From SB11 sp037968475 (GTDB taxonomy: Bacteria; Bacteroidota; Bacteroidia; UBA8524): a stretch of DNA of 64,000 nucleotides. The notes beneath the pieces were generated by a model, which worked only from the letters and a program-made list of their open reading frames with translations, was not told the DNA's origin and ran no database searches. The position numbers and the translations under genes were made by a program. Below are positions 41,233-49,472 of the stretch, piece after piece. The DNA lies in NCBI GenBank assembly GCA_037968475.1, contig JBBKVO010000004.1, positions 62,001 through 126,000 on the forward strand, read 5' to 3'. Within the stretch, counting starts at the first letter, position 1. Every line of letters starts with the position of its first letter.

Positions 41233-42087
41233 ATGTTAATTGTACAACTTACGGGTGGATTGGGAAACCAAATGTTTCAGTATGCGGCAGGCAAGGCACA
41301 GGCTTTGAGGTTGAATACTGAGTTATATTTAGATAAAACTCATTTTCTTACTACTCCCCTTGGTAAAGAAAATCTACGCCAATACGAATTGTCTCAATTT
41401 TGTATAAATGAAAAATTCAAACAGCCTACTTTTCATTGGATAAAAAAATACCTAAAAGTGAAACAGGTGTATGGAGGTTTAAAAACCTACGTTGATCCGC
41501 ATGTTCATTTTAGTGGTGATTTTTTTAACGTTACCGACAATATATATATAGAAGGTTTTTTTCAATCAGAGCAATATTTTAAAGATAATAAAGCTGTAAT
41601 TAGGAACGACTTTAAGTTCAAAAATTCGCCGCAAGGATTAAATTTAGAGCTGTTTAACAAAATTCAATGCTGTAATGCAATATCCGTCCATGTGCGTAGA
41701 GGTGATTATGTAAGTAATGCTGAAACGCTAAAATCACACGGAATTTGTGGATTGGATTATTATCAAAATTCCATACAGCAAATAGAATCGAAGGTTGAAA
41801 ACCCATACTTTTTTCTTTTTTCTGATGAACCCGAGTGGGTGAAACAAAACCTTAAGCTAAACCATCCTAGTGAAGTGGTAAGCAACAACAAAGGGGAGAA
41901 TAGCTTTGAAGATATGCGGTTGATGAGTGTTTGCAAGCATAACATAGTGGCCAATAGTAGTTTTAGTTGGTGGGGAGCTTGGTTAAATAACAATCCAAAT
42001 AAAATAATTATTGCTCCTAAAAAATGGTTTCTAAACCCCGATTGGGATAGTAAAGATATTATCCCTGATAGTTGGATAAAAATATAA
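41233..42087 (+). CDS. Alpha-1,2-fucosyltransferase (glycosyltransferase family 11)
   Basis: 284 residues. The GT11 signatures are present: QLTGGLGNQMFQYAAGKA at the N-terminus, VHVRRGDYV (the H-x-R-R-x-D motif that binds GDP-fucose) and, near the end, VANSSFSWWGAWLN. It adds L-fucose in alpha-1,2 linkage to a galactose-containing acceptor in O-antigen or capsule synthesis, on the cytoplasmic face. The acceptor is inferred. It abuts DUF268 and is separated by 4 bases from asnB. Confidence 0.92.
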   Translation: MLIVQLTGGLGNQMFQYAAGKAQALRLNTELYLDKTHFLTTPLGKENLRQYELSQFCINEKFKQPTFHWIKKYLKVKQVYGGLKTYVDPHVHFSGDFFNVTDNIYIEGFFQSEQYFKDNKAVIRNDFKFKNSPQGLNLELFNKIQCCNAISVHVRRGDYVSNAETLKSHGICGLDYYQNSIQQIESKVENPYFFLFSDEPEWVKQNLKLNHPSEVVSNNKGENSFEDMRLMSVCKHNIVANSSFSWWGAWLNNNPNKIIIAPKKWFLNPDWDSKDIIPDSWIKI

Positions 42088-42091
42088 AACA

Positions 42092-43912
42092 ATGTGTGGT
42101 ATAGCCGGAATAGTTGCTGAAAATGCAACGAAATATTTACAAACGGTACAAAAAATGACCGATACCATAGCCCACCGTGGGCCTGATGGTGATGGACATT
42201 ATGTGTATGGGCGTTGTGTGTTAGGGCACCGTAGGCTTAGTATTGTTGATTTGGGAGGCGGTCATCAACCCATGTTTAATCATTCAAAGAGCATAGGCAT
42301 TGTTTTTAATGGTGAAATATTCGGGTATAAAAAACTAAGGGCTGAAACCCAATACAATTACCAAAATGAAAGCGATACGGAGCTTTTAATCGCCCTGTAT
42401 GAACATCATGGTAGTAAAATGATGGGCAATTTGCCGGGTCAGTTTGCTTTCTCTATTTGGGACGAGGATAAACAAAGCCTTTTTTGTGCCCGCGACCGTT
42501 TTGGTGAAAAGCCATTTTACTATGCCTTTGGCAAAAACGGTGAGTTTGTTTACTCATCAGAAATAAAAGCCATACTGGCTACGGGCTTGATAGAACCTGT
42601 GTTGGACAAAGAAAGCATTGCTCATTATTTAAAGCATCTGTACGTTCATCATCAAAAAACTATTTACAAAAACGTATTTACATTACCGCCAGCACATACG
42701 CTAGAGTATTCAGCTTTAACAAAACAATTAAAGGTAGAAAGGTATTGGCTACTACCTGCAATAAATGAAAACATCCCCCTTGCTGATGCTACGGAACAGT
42801 TTACTCAATTGCTGGATGAAGCTGTAAAAAAGCAATTGGTGGCTGATGTGCCTGTTGGGGCGTTTTTAAGTGGAGGGCTAGATTCTAGTACGATTGTAGC
42901 ATTGGCCTCAAAATATAAAGAGGGTATAAAAACCATATCGTTTGGGTTTGGCGATAGCATTAACGAGCTTCCTTTTGCCCGTGAAATAGCAAAAAAATAC
43001 AATACAGACCATATTGAATTGCAGCAAACAGAGGCCGATATAGCAGGGTTATTGTTGCAAATGCAAGATATATATGATGAACCTTTTGGCGATTCATCAA
43101 ACATACCTACCTATTTACTTTCAAAACTGGCAAAAGAACACCTTACAGTAATATTAACAGGTGATGCAGGTGATGAATTATTAGGTGGCTATGGCTCGTA
43201 TAAAATTTTACTGGAGATGATGAAGGGAAACAAAACACCCCAAGCCATTATTCCTATGGTAAAATTGGCTCTTAAAGTATCTTCAAAATTGGGGTTGGGG
43301 ATAAATAACCTTAAGTATGATGCTGCCATTTGTAACACAAAGTACAACACACTACTTACAGCCCATACACAGCGTTATATTTATTTTGATGATAAAGAAA
43401 TAGAGAGGTTGGGTTTGGCGAAAGTAGCGAAACCGAAATTTTCTTTTTCTCCTAATAATACACCTGATGATGCTATGCTTGCTGATATAGAAGATTATAT
43501 GCCCGGCGATATATTGGTGAAAACCGATAGGGCTGCTATGGCAAGCAGTGTTGAACTTCGCGCCCCGTTTTTAGATGTTGATTTTGCTGAATATTGCATT
43601 TCGTTACCTTACACATTAAAAGTTAGCAGCTCAAAAGACAAAATAATTTTGCGTGAGGCTATGGGTCAACTGTGGACAGAAAGCATCCGCAAGCGTAGCA
43701 AGCATGGTTTTGGAGCCCCCGTCAACCACTGGTTGCAAATACCAGCTGTGGCAAAACTGAAAAACGAGTTTTTGTTAGATAAAAATAATCCTATTTATAA
43801 GATACTTGAGTACGAAGCTTGCGCTCCTTACTTCAACAAAAACAATTACCATACTTGGATATTGTTAACGCTGGCTATTTGGGCGCAAAAACACAGTTAC
43901 TCGATTAACTGA
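42092..43912 (+). CDS. asnB: Asparagine synthase-like glutamine amidotransferase (AsnB)
   Basis: 606 residues. It begins MCGIAGIV, with Cys2 the nucleophile of the N-terminal glutaminase domain. The ATP-binding synthetase domain has the PP-loop FLSGGLDSSTIVALA, then SFGFGDSINELPFAREIA and LTGDAGDELLGGYGSY. In this cluster the enzyme is likely to amidate a sugar carboxylate or an amino-sugar intermediate rather than make free asparagine, as many genomes carry such a copy within polysaccharide loci. Its end overlaps the convergent glycosyltransferase by 48 bases. Confidence 0.9.
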   Translation: MCGIAGIVAENATKYLQTVQKMTDTIAHRGPDGDGHYVYGRCVLGHRRLSIVDLGGGHQPMFNHSKSIGIVFNGEIFGYKKLRAETQYNYQNESDTELLIALYEHHGSKMMGNLPGQFAFSIWDEDKQSLFCARDRFGEKPFYYAFGKNGEFVYSSEIKAILATGLIEPVLDKESIAHYLKHLYVHHQKTIYKNVFTLPPAHTLEYSALTKQLKVERYWLLPAINENIPLADATEQFTQLLDEAVKKQLVADVPVGAFLSGGLDSSTIVALASKYKEGIKTISFGFGDSINELPFAREIAKKYNTDHIELQQTEADIAGLLLQMQDIYDEPFGDSSNIPTYLLSKLAKEHLTVILTGDAGDELLGGYGSYKILLEMMKGNKTPQAIIPMVKLALKVSSKLGLGINNLKYDAAICNTKYNTLLTAHTQRYIYFDDKEIERLGLAKVAKPKFSFSPNNTPDDAMLADIEDYMPGDILVKTDRAAMASSVELRAPFLDVDFAEYCISLPYTLKVSSSKDKIILREAMGQLWTESIRKRSKHGFGAPVNHWLQIPAVAKLKNEFLLDKNNPIYKILEYEACAPYFNKNNYHTWILLTLAIWAQKHSYSIN

Positions 43913-44872
43913 AAGGGAGCAAACCGCCAGTAATAAACTAAGCCAAAGGTTGGGGCAAGATAGTTTTACGGGTATAGCTTTAGCAAGATTGCTCATTAAC
44001 GTTTGCATCCACAATTCACCAATAAGTATTCTTAATTTAGTGTGATTATACACCTTAGATTCAGCATTGGATTTTAGTAACTTCGTAAGCCATTTACCCA
44101 CTTTTATTGGAGATAACTCAGGTGATTTAAACTTGCTTTCGCTTAGTAAGTGGTGCAGTTGGTGTTCGTCTTCGGTAAACCCAACCCCTAGTTTTTCAAG
44201 CAATTGTTTGCGTACAGCAAAAATGTTTTTTAATGCCTCGTTGTGGTTTGCAGGCTTTCGGGTAACAAACTCGTAGCGGTAGTTTAACAAACATTGCTGA
44301 ATGCAAGCTAATTGGGCATGGTCGCTCATTCGTACCAAAAAATCATAATCCTGCGCGCGGCGCATAGTTTGGCTGTAATACAGGTTATGCTGTTTAATTA
44401 ACGAATGCCTGATAATCCAAGTAGGGTGGGGCAGGGGAGTATTAAACAAAAGTTTACACCTTAAATACTGTGCATTGGCTTTTGGTTTCCAATAATAGTT
44501 GGCATCGCCAAATACTTTTATCCAACTACCACACACACCAATATTGTGGTGAGTGTCCATATAATCTACTTGTGTTTGCAAACGATTAGGAAGGCTTATA
44601 TCATCAGAATCCATCCTTACTATATATTCGCCCTTCGCTTCCTTTAAACCAACGTTTAAACTGGCTGCTAAGCCTAAATTAGTTTCGTTGGTAAGTAGTT
44701 TTATACGGCTATCAGTATAGCTGTTAATAATAGAGACCGAGTTGTCAGTAGAGCAATCGTTAACTATAATAAACTCAAAATCGGTAAAAGTTTGGTTCAA
44801 TATGCTGTCAATAGCCTCTTTCATATCTTTTTGACCATTATACACACACATCAATACTGATATCTTACACAT
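43865..44872 (-). CDS. Glycosyltransferase family 2
   Basis: 335 residues. A GT-A fold is seen: ISVLMCVYNGQKDMKEAIDSILNQTFTDFEFIIVNDCSTDNS, then NLGLAASLNVGLKEAKGEYIVRMDSDD with the D-x-D motif. The C-terminal third (FKSPELSPIKVGKWLTKLL) is typical of Bacteroidota members. It transfers a sugar from a nucleotide donor to a polysaccharide intermediate, presumably at the inner membrane face. The last 16 codons lie over the end of asnB on the other strand. Confidence 0.9.
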   Translation of the reverse strand: MCKISVLMCVYNGQKDMKEAIDSILNQTFTDFEFIIVNDCSTDNSVSIINSYTDSRIKLLTNETNLGLAASLNVGLKEAKGEYIVRMDSDDISLPNRLQTQVDYMDTHHNIGVCGSWIKVFGDANYYWKPKANAQYLRCKLLFNTPLPHPTWIIRHSLIKQHNLYYSQTMRRAQDYDFLVRMSDHAQLACIQQCLLNYRYEFVTRKPANHNEALKNIFAVRKQLLEKLGVGFTEDEHQLHHLLSESKFKSPELSPIKVGKWLTKLLKSNAESKVYNHTKLRILIGELWMQTLMSNLAKAIPVKLSCPNLWLSLLLAVCSLSVNRVTVFLRPNSQR

Positions 44873-44882
44873 TCAGTATGTA

Positions 44883-45620
44883 TTATTTTTTAAAATATCT
44901 ATACCAATAGCGTTTTAGATAAGAGTTAACCTTTTCCATAAAAGACATCTCATTTTTTAGCTTGATGCTTTTTTCTCCAGAAACTAACGATTCTGGACGT
45001 TTTATCTCACCTTTTTCAAAAACAACAATGCTATCATAAAAATGGATTGATTTTGTTGAGCCTGTAAACTCAGTAACATCTAATTCGTTTTTATTTCTTG
45101 AATGCCAGGCATTTAACTCATCGATATGATTTTTTGTAAACTCAATAAATGTATCTTGTTTTTTATAGCCGCCGCCAAATTCTTCGAAATAAGATGTATG
45201 AACATCTTCACACAAATAAACCCCATCTTTTGATAAATGATGATACATTTCTTCGAAAGTAGTTATTTGTTGTTTCATACTATGGCCTCCATCATCAATA
45301 AGAATATCTATTTTTGGTGCTAACTGTTTTAGCTGAGTTAAAAAACTCCTATCTTCTTGGGAACCAATGTAAATTTTGATATTGTCTTCTTCAAATTTTT
45401 TACACTCGGGGTTGATGTCAATTCCTATTATTTGAGCTTTATCCCCAAAATAATTCTTCCACATCTTTAATGAGCCTCCATGGTAAACACCTACCTCAAC
45501 AATTACAACTTCCTTACCTCTATATTTACTAAAATGTCTGTCATATACTTCAAAGTAACTGTCCCACTTGGTTATCATGTTTCCCTGATTATCGTGGAAA
45601 AACTTTTCTAAATCATTCAT
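44883..45620 (-). CDS. CmcI-like / Methyltransf_24-type protein
   Basis: 245 residues. VVIVEVGVYHGGSLKMWKNYFGDKAQIIGIDINPECKKFE and DILIDDGGHSMKQQITTFEEMYHHL match the group annotated as cephalosporin hydroxylase or class I methyltransferase, found in O-antigen loci. Conserved acidic residues may bind a metal. It starts 10 bases upstream of the GT2 gene, which points to co-transcription. The C-terminus is basic and rich in aromatics (YLKRYWYRYFKK), which might help membrane contact. Substrate inferred to be a sugar. Confidence 0.8.
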   Translation of the reverse strand: MNDLEKFFHDNQGNMITKWDSYFEVYDRHFSKYRGKEVVIVEVGVYHGGSLKMWKNYFGDKAQIIGIDINPECKKFEEDNIKIYIGSQEDRSFLTQLKQLAPKIDILIDDGGHSMKQQITTFEEMYHHLSKDGVYLCEDVHTSYFEEFGGGYKKQDTFIEFTKNHIDELNAWHSRNKNELDVTEFTGSTKSIHFYDSIVVFEKGEIKRPESLVSGEKSIKLKNEMSFMEKVNSYLKRYWYRYFKK

Positions 45621-45834
45621 AATCTGCGGTTAATATGTGTTTTACTTTGTTCGTAGTTTAAAATATAGGTTTCCCCTTCAATTATTTATTTGTAATGCGT
45701 CTTAAAATGCATTTTGGAGCAAGTTTAATACTTTTAAGAGTAATTTGATAATCTTCATTTAGAAGAGATGATTTATACTATGGAGAGATTCATCGAAAAA
45801 ACATCAATAACTCTATAAAGGATATTTATTTATT

Positions 45835-45842
45835 TATATTTG
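45835..45842 (+). promoter_or_regulatory. Possible -7 box of the LamG gene
   Basis: TATATTTG, 21 bases before the ATG. It fits TAnnTTTG, but the surroundings are very AT-rich and no -33 TTG is visible. Confidence 0.35.
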
Positions 45843-45863
45843 AATACATAAATTTATTAACGT

Positions 45864-46856
45864 ATGAAAAGAGTAATTACTATCTGTTTAATTTTTAGCG
45901 CTGTGTTTTTAGGACAATTAAAGGCACAAATAAATTTAAAATCGGGATTAGTAGCTTATTATCCATTTGATGGAGATGTAAAAGATTATAGTGGGAATAA
46001 CAACGACGGGACTATTGTTGGTGCTCCTACATCAGTGGCTGATAGATGGGGTAATCCTGGTAAGTGCTATAATTTTAATGGTACTTTAGATCACGTTTGG
46101 GTTAAGCATGATTCAACCATTCAACCAAAAACGGCGGTAAGTGTTTCTGCGTGGGTAAATGCAGATGACTTCTCTTCTTGGTTGATGGTAGTGTGTAAAC
46201 GTAACCGCCATAATAGCTCTCCTGGAAATTCTTATATTCTTTATGCTGCTGGCAGTCCTGGGCAAAATCAGTCATGGACTTTTGGTGCAGGAAGTACTTC
46301 TACTGAAAAATTTGCTATAAGCCCTGCGGTTGCAACAACACAACAATGGGTACATCTGGTGGGGACTTATGATAAAAATGCACCTGATTCTAATATTAGA
46401 GTTTATGTTAATGGTGTTTTGAAAAGTGCTTTAACTGCAAGCTATGATATAGGTTATTCAGATTCTTCATTGAGGATTGGTATGGCAATTCCAGGAAATA
46501 GCTTGCAATATTTCAAAGGAAAAATTGATGAAGTAAGAATTTATAATAGAGCTATTAATAGCCAAGAGATAGCTGCTTTATATAATAATACCAACACTTC
46601 GGTTGGTGAAGTAGCTTCTCAAAGTAATATTCATATTTATCCAAATCCAGTTTCTGATGTATTATATATTAGCGGGAATGATAGAACTAATAGCACACTT
46701 TTCATTAGTGATATATTAGGTAAAAATGTGTTGAAAAAAGATGTTTCTAGCACTAGTAATATAGATATATCTGCTTTAGCCGCAGGAGTATATTCAGTTA
46801 GTTTATTTGATGGCTCAGGGGATATGTTTTATACTAATAAGCTTATTATACAATAA
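45864..46856 (+). CDS. Secreted LamG-domain protein with T9SS type A sorting domain
   Basis: 330 residues, signal peptide MKRVITICLIFSAVFLGQLKAQ. Residues about 25-235 form a LamG (concanavalin-like) domain: LVAYYPFDGDVKDYSGNNNDGT, the strand VSVSAWVN, WVHLVGTYDK, and KIDEVRIYNRAINSQEIAALY. LamG domains bind carbohydrates or proteins. The last 75 residues, with IHIYPNPVSDVLYISG and GVYSVSLFDGSGDMFYTNKLIIQ, are a type A T9SS C-terminal domain. It is thus a likely client of the PorU/PorV system at 22.8-27.9 kb and attached to the surface or released. It sits between the two halves of the glycan cluster. Confidence 0.9.
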   Translation: MKRVITICLIFSAVFLGQLKAQINLKSGLVAYYPFDGDVKDYSGNNNDGTIVGAPTSVADRWGNPGKCYNFNGTLDHVWVKHDSTIQPKTAVSVSAWVNADDFSSWLMVVCKRNRHNSSPGNSYILYAAGSPGQNQSWTFGAGSTSTEKFAISPAVATTQQWVHLVGTYDKNAPDSNIRVYVNGVLKSALTASYDIGYSDSSLRIGMAIPGNSLQYFKGKIDEVRIYNRAINSQEIAALYNNTNTSVGEVASQSNIHIYPNPVSDVLYISGNDRTNSTLFISDILGKNVLKKDVSSTSNIDISALAAGVYSVSLFDGSGDMFYTNKLIIQ

Positions 46857-46872
46857 TCACATTGATTATTTT

Positions 46873-46908
46873 AAACTAAAAAAGGGGCTTTAGCCCCTTT
46901 TTTAGTTT
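46873..46908. terminator. Bidirectional terminator between LamG and GT2 genes
   Basis: AAACTAAAAAAGGGGCT (46873-46889) pairs with AGCCCCTTTTTTAGTTT (46892-46908) with only two bases between. Works on both strands. Confidence 0.88.
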
Positions 46909-46915
46909 AGTCAAA

Positions 46916-47923
46916 TTAACTTTTAATTTTTTTAAATGAAAGTATCAATTTTTCAGACGTTTTTTCTCCTAAAATAAGCAACATAACAAAGAAAACCCAA
47001 AACGGAAAAGTTTGGGCGTAACCCATCTTACGCAGCTTAAACGAGTAGTTAATAAAACTCTTAATTCCGTTGCCCCGTTGCAGGCTAAGGTAACCAAAGG
47101 CTTTGTTACTAAAATCTTTTAAAACAGCAGTTTTAAGTTGAGCATTGCCTGTATTATCTAAAATTTTAAGAAAGCCCTGCATAAAATTCAGCGAGTGCTC
47201 GGGCTTTAGCATTTTAGGTTCAAACAAGCCCTTTTCTGATTCTGAACTACCAAAATAATGTTCAGCCCCACGTAAACGTTGGGTAAGTGTTTTGGCTATG
47301 TAAAAGCCTTGTTTTTCTTGCAATACCATAGTTAGCATATACACTTGGTATAACAACAAACCGTCAAACTTATCAGTATGGTATTTCAAGGCGGTTTCTC
47401 GGTGAAAAATAAGCCCTGATATGAAAATAGATTTCCTGAAAAACTGGGCAACTGTATCCCAACCTGCTTCAAATAAAGTATCAGCAGGATAATAGATAGA
47501 TGTACTAAGTAATGTCCCCTCCAAGTCAACTTCTTCCCATGCACGCAATGCCATGCCTATATTAGGGTTTGCAGTAAGCACATCAATAATCTTTTGCATA
47601 GCACCATCACACACCACATCATCATCACCCATAAACATACAAAAATTACCTTTGGCAAGGCTAAACATACTACGCAAGTTGCCATCGTAGCCTAAGTTTT
47701 TTTCGTTAAGGTGTAAGCGAAGATTAAAATCGGGGTATTGAGCTGCAAGCCCCTCAACCACTTCTTTTATTTCTTCACGTTTGGGCGATACATCCTCAGC
47801 CACCACTACCTCAAAAGCAGGTGAGTTTTGGGCATAAATCCCTTCTAACAGTCGTTTAAGCTCCTGCGGTCTGTTGTAGCTGGGTATACAAACGGATACT
47901 ATTAGGTTTTGTGTGGTTGACAT
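46916..47923 (-). CDS. Glycosyltransferase family 2
   Basis: 335 residues. VSVCIPSYNRPQELKRLLEGIYAQNSPAFEVVVAED begins the GT-A fold, and NLGYDGNLRSMFSLAKGNFCMFMGDDDVV has the D-D-D motif for metal and nucleotide sugar. WEEVDLEGTLL and the C-terminal MLLILGEKTSEKLIL helix follow; the latter may associate with the membrane. Involved in surface polysaccharide assembly with a specificity that cannot be predicted. Confidence 0.88.
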   Translation of the reverse strand: MSTTQNLIVSVCIPSYNRPQELKRLLEGIYAQNSPAFEVVVAEDVSPKREEIKEVVEGLAAQYPDFNLRLHLNEKNLGYDGNLRSMFSLAKGNFCMFMGDDDVVCDGAMQKIIDVLTANPNIGMALRAWEEVDLEGTLLSTSIYYPADTLFEAGWDTVAQFFRKSIFISGLIFHRETALKYHTDKFDGLLLYQVYMLTMVLQEKQGFYIAKTLTQRLRGAEHYFGSSESEKGLFEPKMLKPEHSLNFMQGFLKILDNTGNAQLKTAVLKDFSNKAFGYLSLQRGNGIKSFINYSFKLRKMGYAQTFPFWVFFVMLLILGEKTSEKLILSFKKIKS

Positions 47924-48088
47924 TTATAAATCGTCCCTTAATCTTAAAAAGTACAAAAAATGCAAGTTTAGTAAAACTTTGCCGTATTGTATGCTATGGC
48001 ATTGCTGTTTGCGTAAGAAAGTAATAATAGAGTTATTCAATATAAAATAATATCAAAATTGGGGTTCTATTGGTGCTACTATTTAATA

Positions 48089-48096
48089 TACATTTG
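48089..48096 (+). promoter_or_regulatory. Possible -7 box of the GT4 gene
   Basis: TACATTTG, 12 bases before the ATG at 48108, which would give a near-leaderless message. A TTG lies at 48070, but the 16-base spacer is short. Confidence 0.35.
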
Positions 48097-48107
48097 CCAC
48101 TGAAAGT

Positions 48108-49382
48108 ATGAAAACCACATTACTGAATACGTTTGATAAAGGTGGTGCAGGGGTAGCTGCATACAGGTTACACGAAGCCTTTAATAGGGGAGGTGAAGTA
48201 GAATCGAAATTGATATACCTGCACGGTACGGCAGGCCATCGGTTTGAGGGGGTACACGTAATAGCCAATAATCCAATGGCTAAAAAGGTGGCTTTACTGA
48301 GGTTGGCTTGGGAAAAATTTTGGTTTGCTTTTAAAGTAAAAGAGAAGGGAGATAGGTTTCGGTTTTCAACCGCCACACGTGGTTTGGAACTTTCTAGTTT
48401 CCCATTGATAAAAGAAGCCGATATTATACATCTGCATTGGATAAACAATGGTTTTCTCTCGCTAAAGTATATTAAGAAGTTTAAAAAGCTGAACAAGCCT
48501 GTTGTGTGGACTATGCACGATATGTGGGCTATGACAGGTGGATGTCATCACAGCCGCGAGTGTGAAAATTACCAGCAGCAGTGCGGTAATTGCTTTTATT
48601 TAAAACATCCTTCTTCTACTGATATATCGCACAAAGTGCATCAAAAAAAGCAAGAGGTATACAATAGCCTTAATATCACTTTTGTAGCGTGTAGTAATTG
48701 GCTGGCACAAAGGGCTAAAAAAAGCAGTTTATTAGGCAATAGAAGGGTAGAAGTAATACCCAACCCTATTGATACTGATGTGTATTTGCCCAAAGACAAG
48801 AAAAGTGCAAAGGCAACATTTGGTGTAAACGAAGATAGTATTTGTATAAGTTTTGTTGCTGCCAATGTGGGCGATGTACGCAAAGGGTTTGAGTATTTGC
48901 GCAAAGCGCTGTGGACGATTAAAGAAAAATACCCTGAATGGGAAAATAAAATAAAATTGTTGGTAATGGGGGAGGCGAAAACAGAGGTTAACCTTGATTT
49001 ACCCTTTGAGTATACTTTCACAGGCTATTTGAATGATGAACCCCGCATTGTTGATTTTTATAATGCCAGTGATGTTTTTGTATTGCCCAGCCTTGAAGAA
49101 AACCTGCCCAATACCATTATGGAAGCACTAAGCTGTGGAGTTCCTTCGGTGGCTTTTGAAATTGGCGGTATACCTGATTTGATTGACCACAAGCAAAACG
49201 GTTACTTAGCTAAATATAGCGACGTTGAAGATTTGGCTATCGGGATAGCTGAAACCATTACCACAGTGCAGAACACCACGCAATTGCAACACCAAGCAAG
49301 GCAAAAAGCTCTTGATAACTACGCATACCCGGTGGTGGCTAAAAAAATGCAAGCCCTGTATACAGATTTGTTAAAGAACTGA
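48108..49382 (+). CDS. Glycosyltransferase family 4
   Basis: 424 residues, GT-B fold. DKGGAGVAAYRLHEAFNRGG at the N-terminus is the acceptor-side start. CENYQQQCGNCFYLKHPSS is a cysteine-containing segment common to this Bacteroidota subgroup. The donor-binding motif PSLEENLPNTIMEALSCG has the E-x(7)-E pattern, followed by VPSVAFEIGGIPDLI. WTMHDMWAMTGGCHHS is also characteristic. It adds a sugar in polysaccharide biosynthesis; linkage not predictable. A bidirectional terminator follows. Confidence 0.9.
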   Translation: MKTTLLNTFDKGGAGVAAYRLHEAFNRGGEVESKLIYLHGTAGHRFEGVHVIANNPMAKKVALLRLAWEKFWFAFKVKEKGDRFRFSTATRGLELSSFPLIKEADIIHLHWINNGFLSLKYIKKFKKLNKPVVWTMHDMWAMTGGCHHSRECENYQQQCGNCFYLKHPSSTDISHKVHQKKQEVYNSLNITFVACSNWLAQRAKKSSLLGNRRVEVIPNPIDTDVYLPKDKKSAKATFGVNEDSICISFVAANVGDVRKGFEYLRKALWTIKEKYPEWENKIKLLVMGEAKTEVNLDLPFEYTFTGYLNDEPRIVDFYNASDVFVLPSLEENLPNTIMEALSCGVPSVAFEIGGIPDLIDHKQNGYLAKYSDVEDLAIGIAETITTVQNTTQLQHQARQKALDNYAYPVVAKKMQALYTDLLKN

Positions 49383-49416
49383 TTTTTGGTTGATGTAAAA
49401 CCAATTGTTAAACATA

Positions 49417-49452
49417 AAAAAAGGGTTGCTGTGTAAACAGCAACCCTTTTTT
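49417..49452. terminator. Bidirectional terminator between GT4 and yfhO-like genes
   Basis: AAAAAAGGGTTGCTGT (49417-49432) pairs perfectly with ACAGCAACCCTTTTTT (49437-49452), loop GTAA. Confidence 0.92.
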
Positions 49453-49472
49453 GTTATTGACTTATTTGGATG

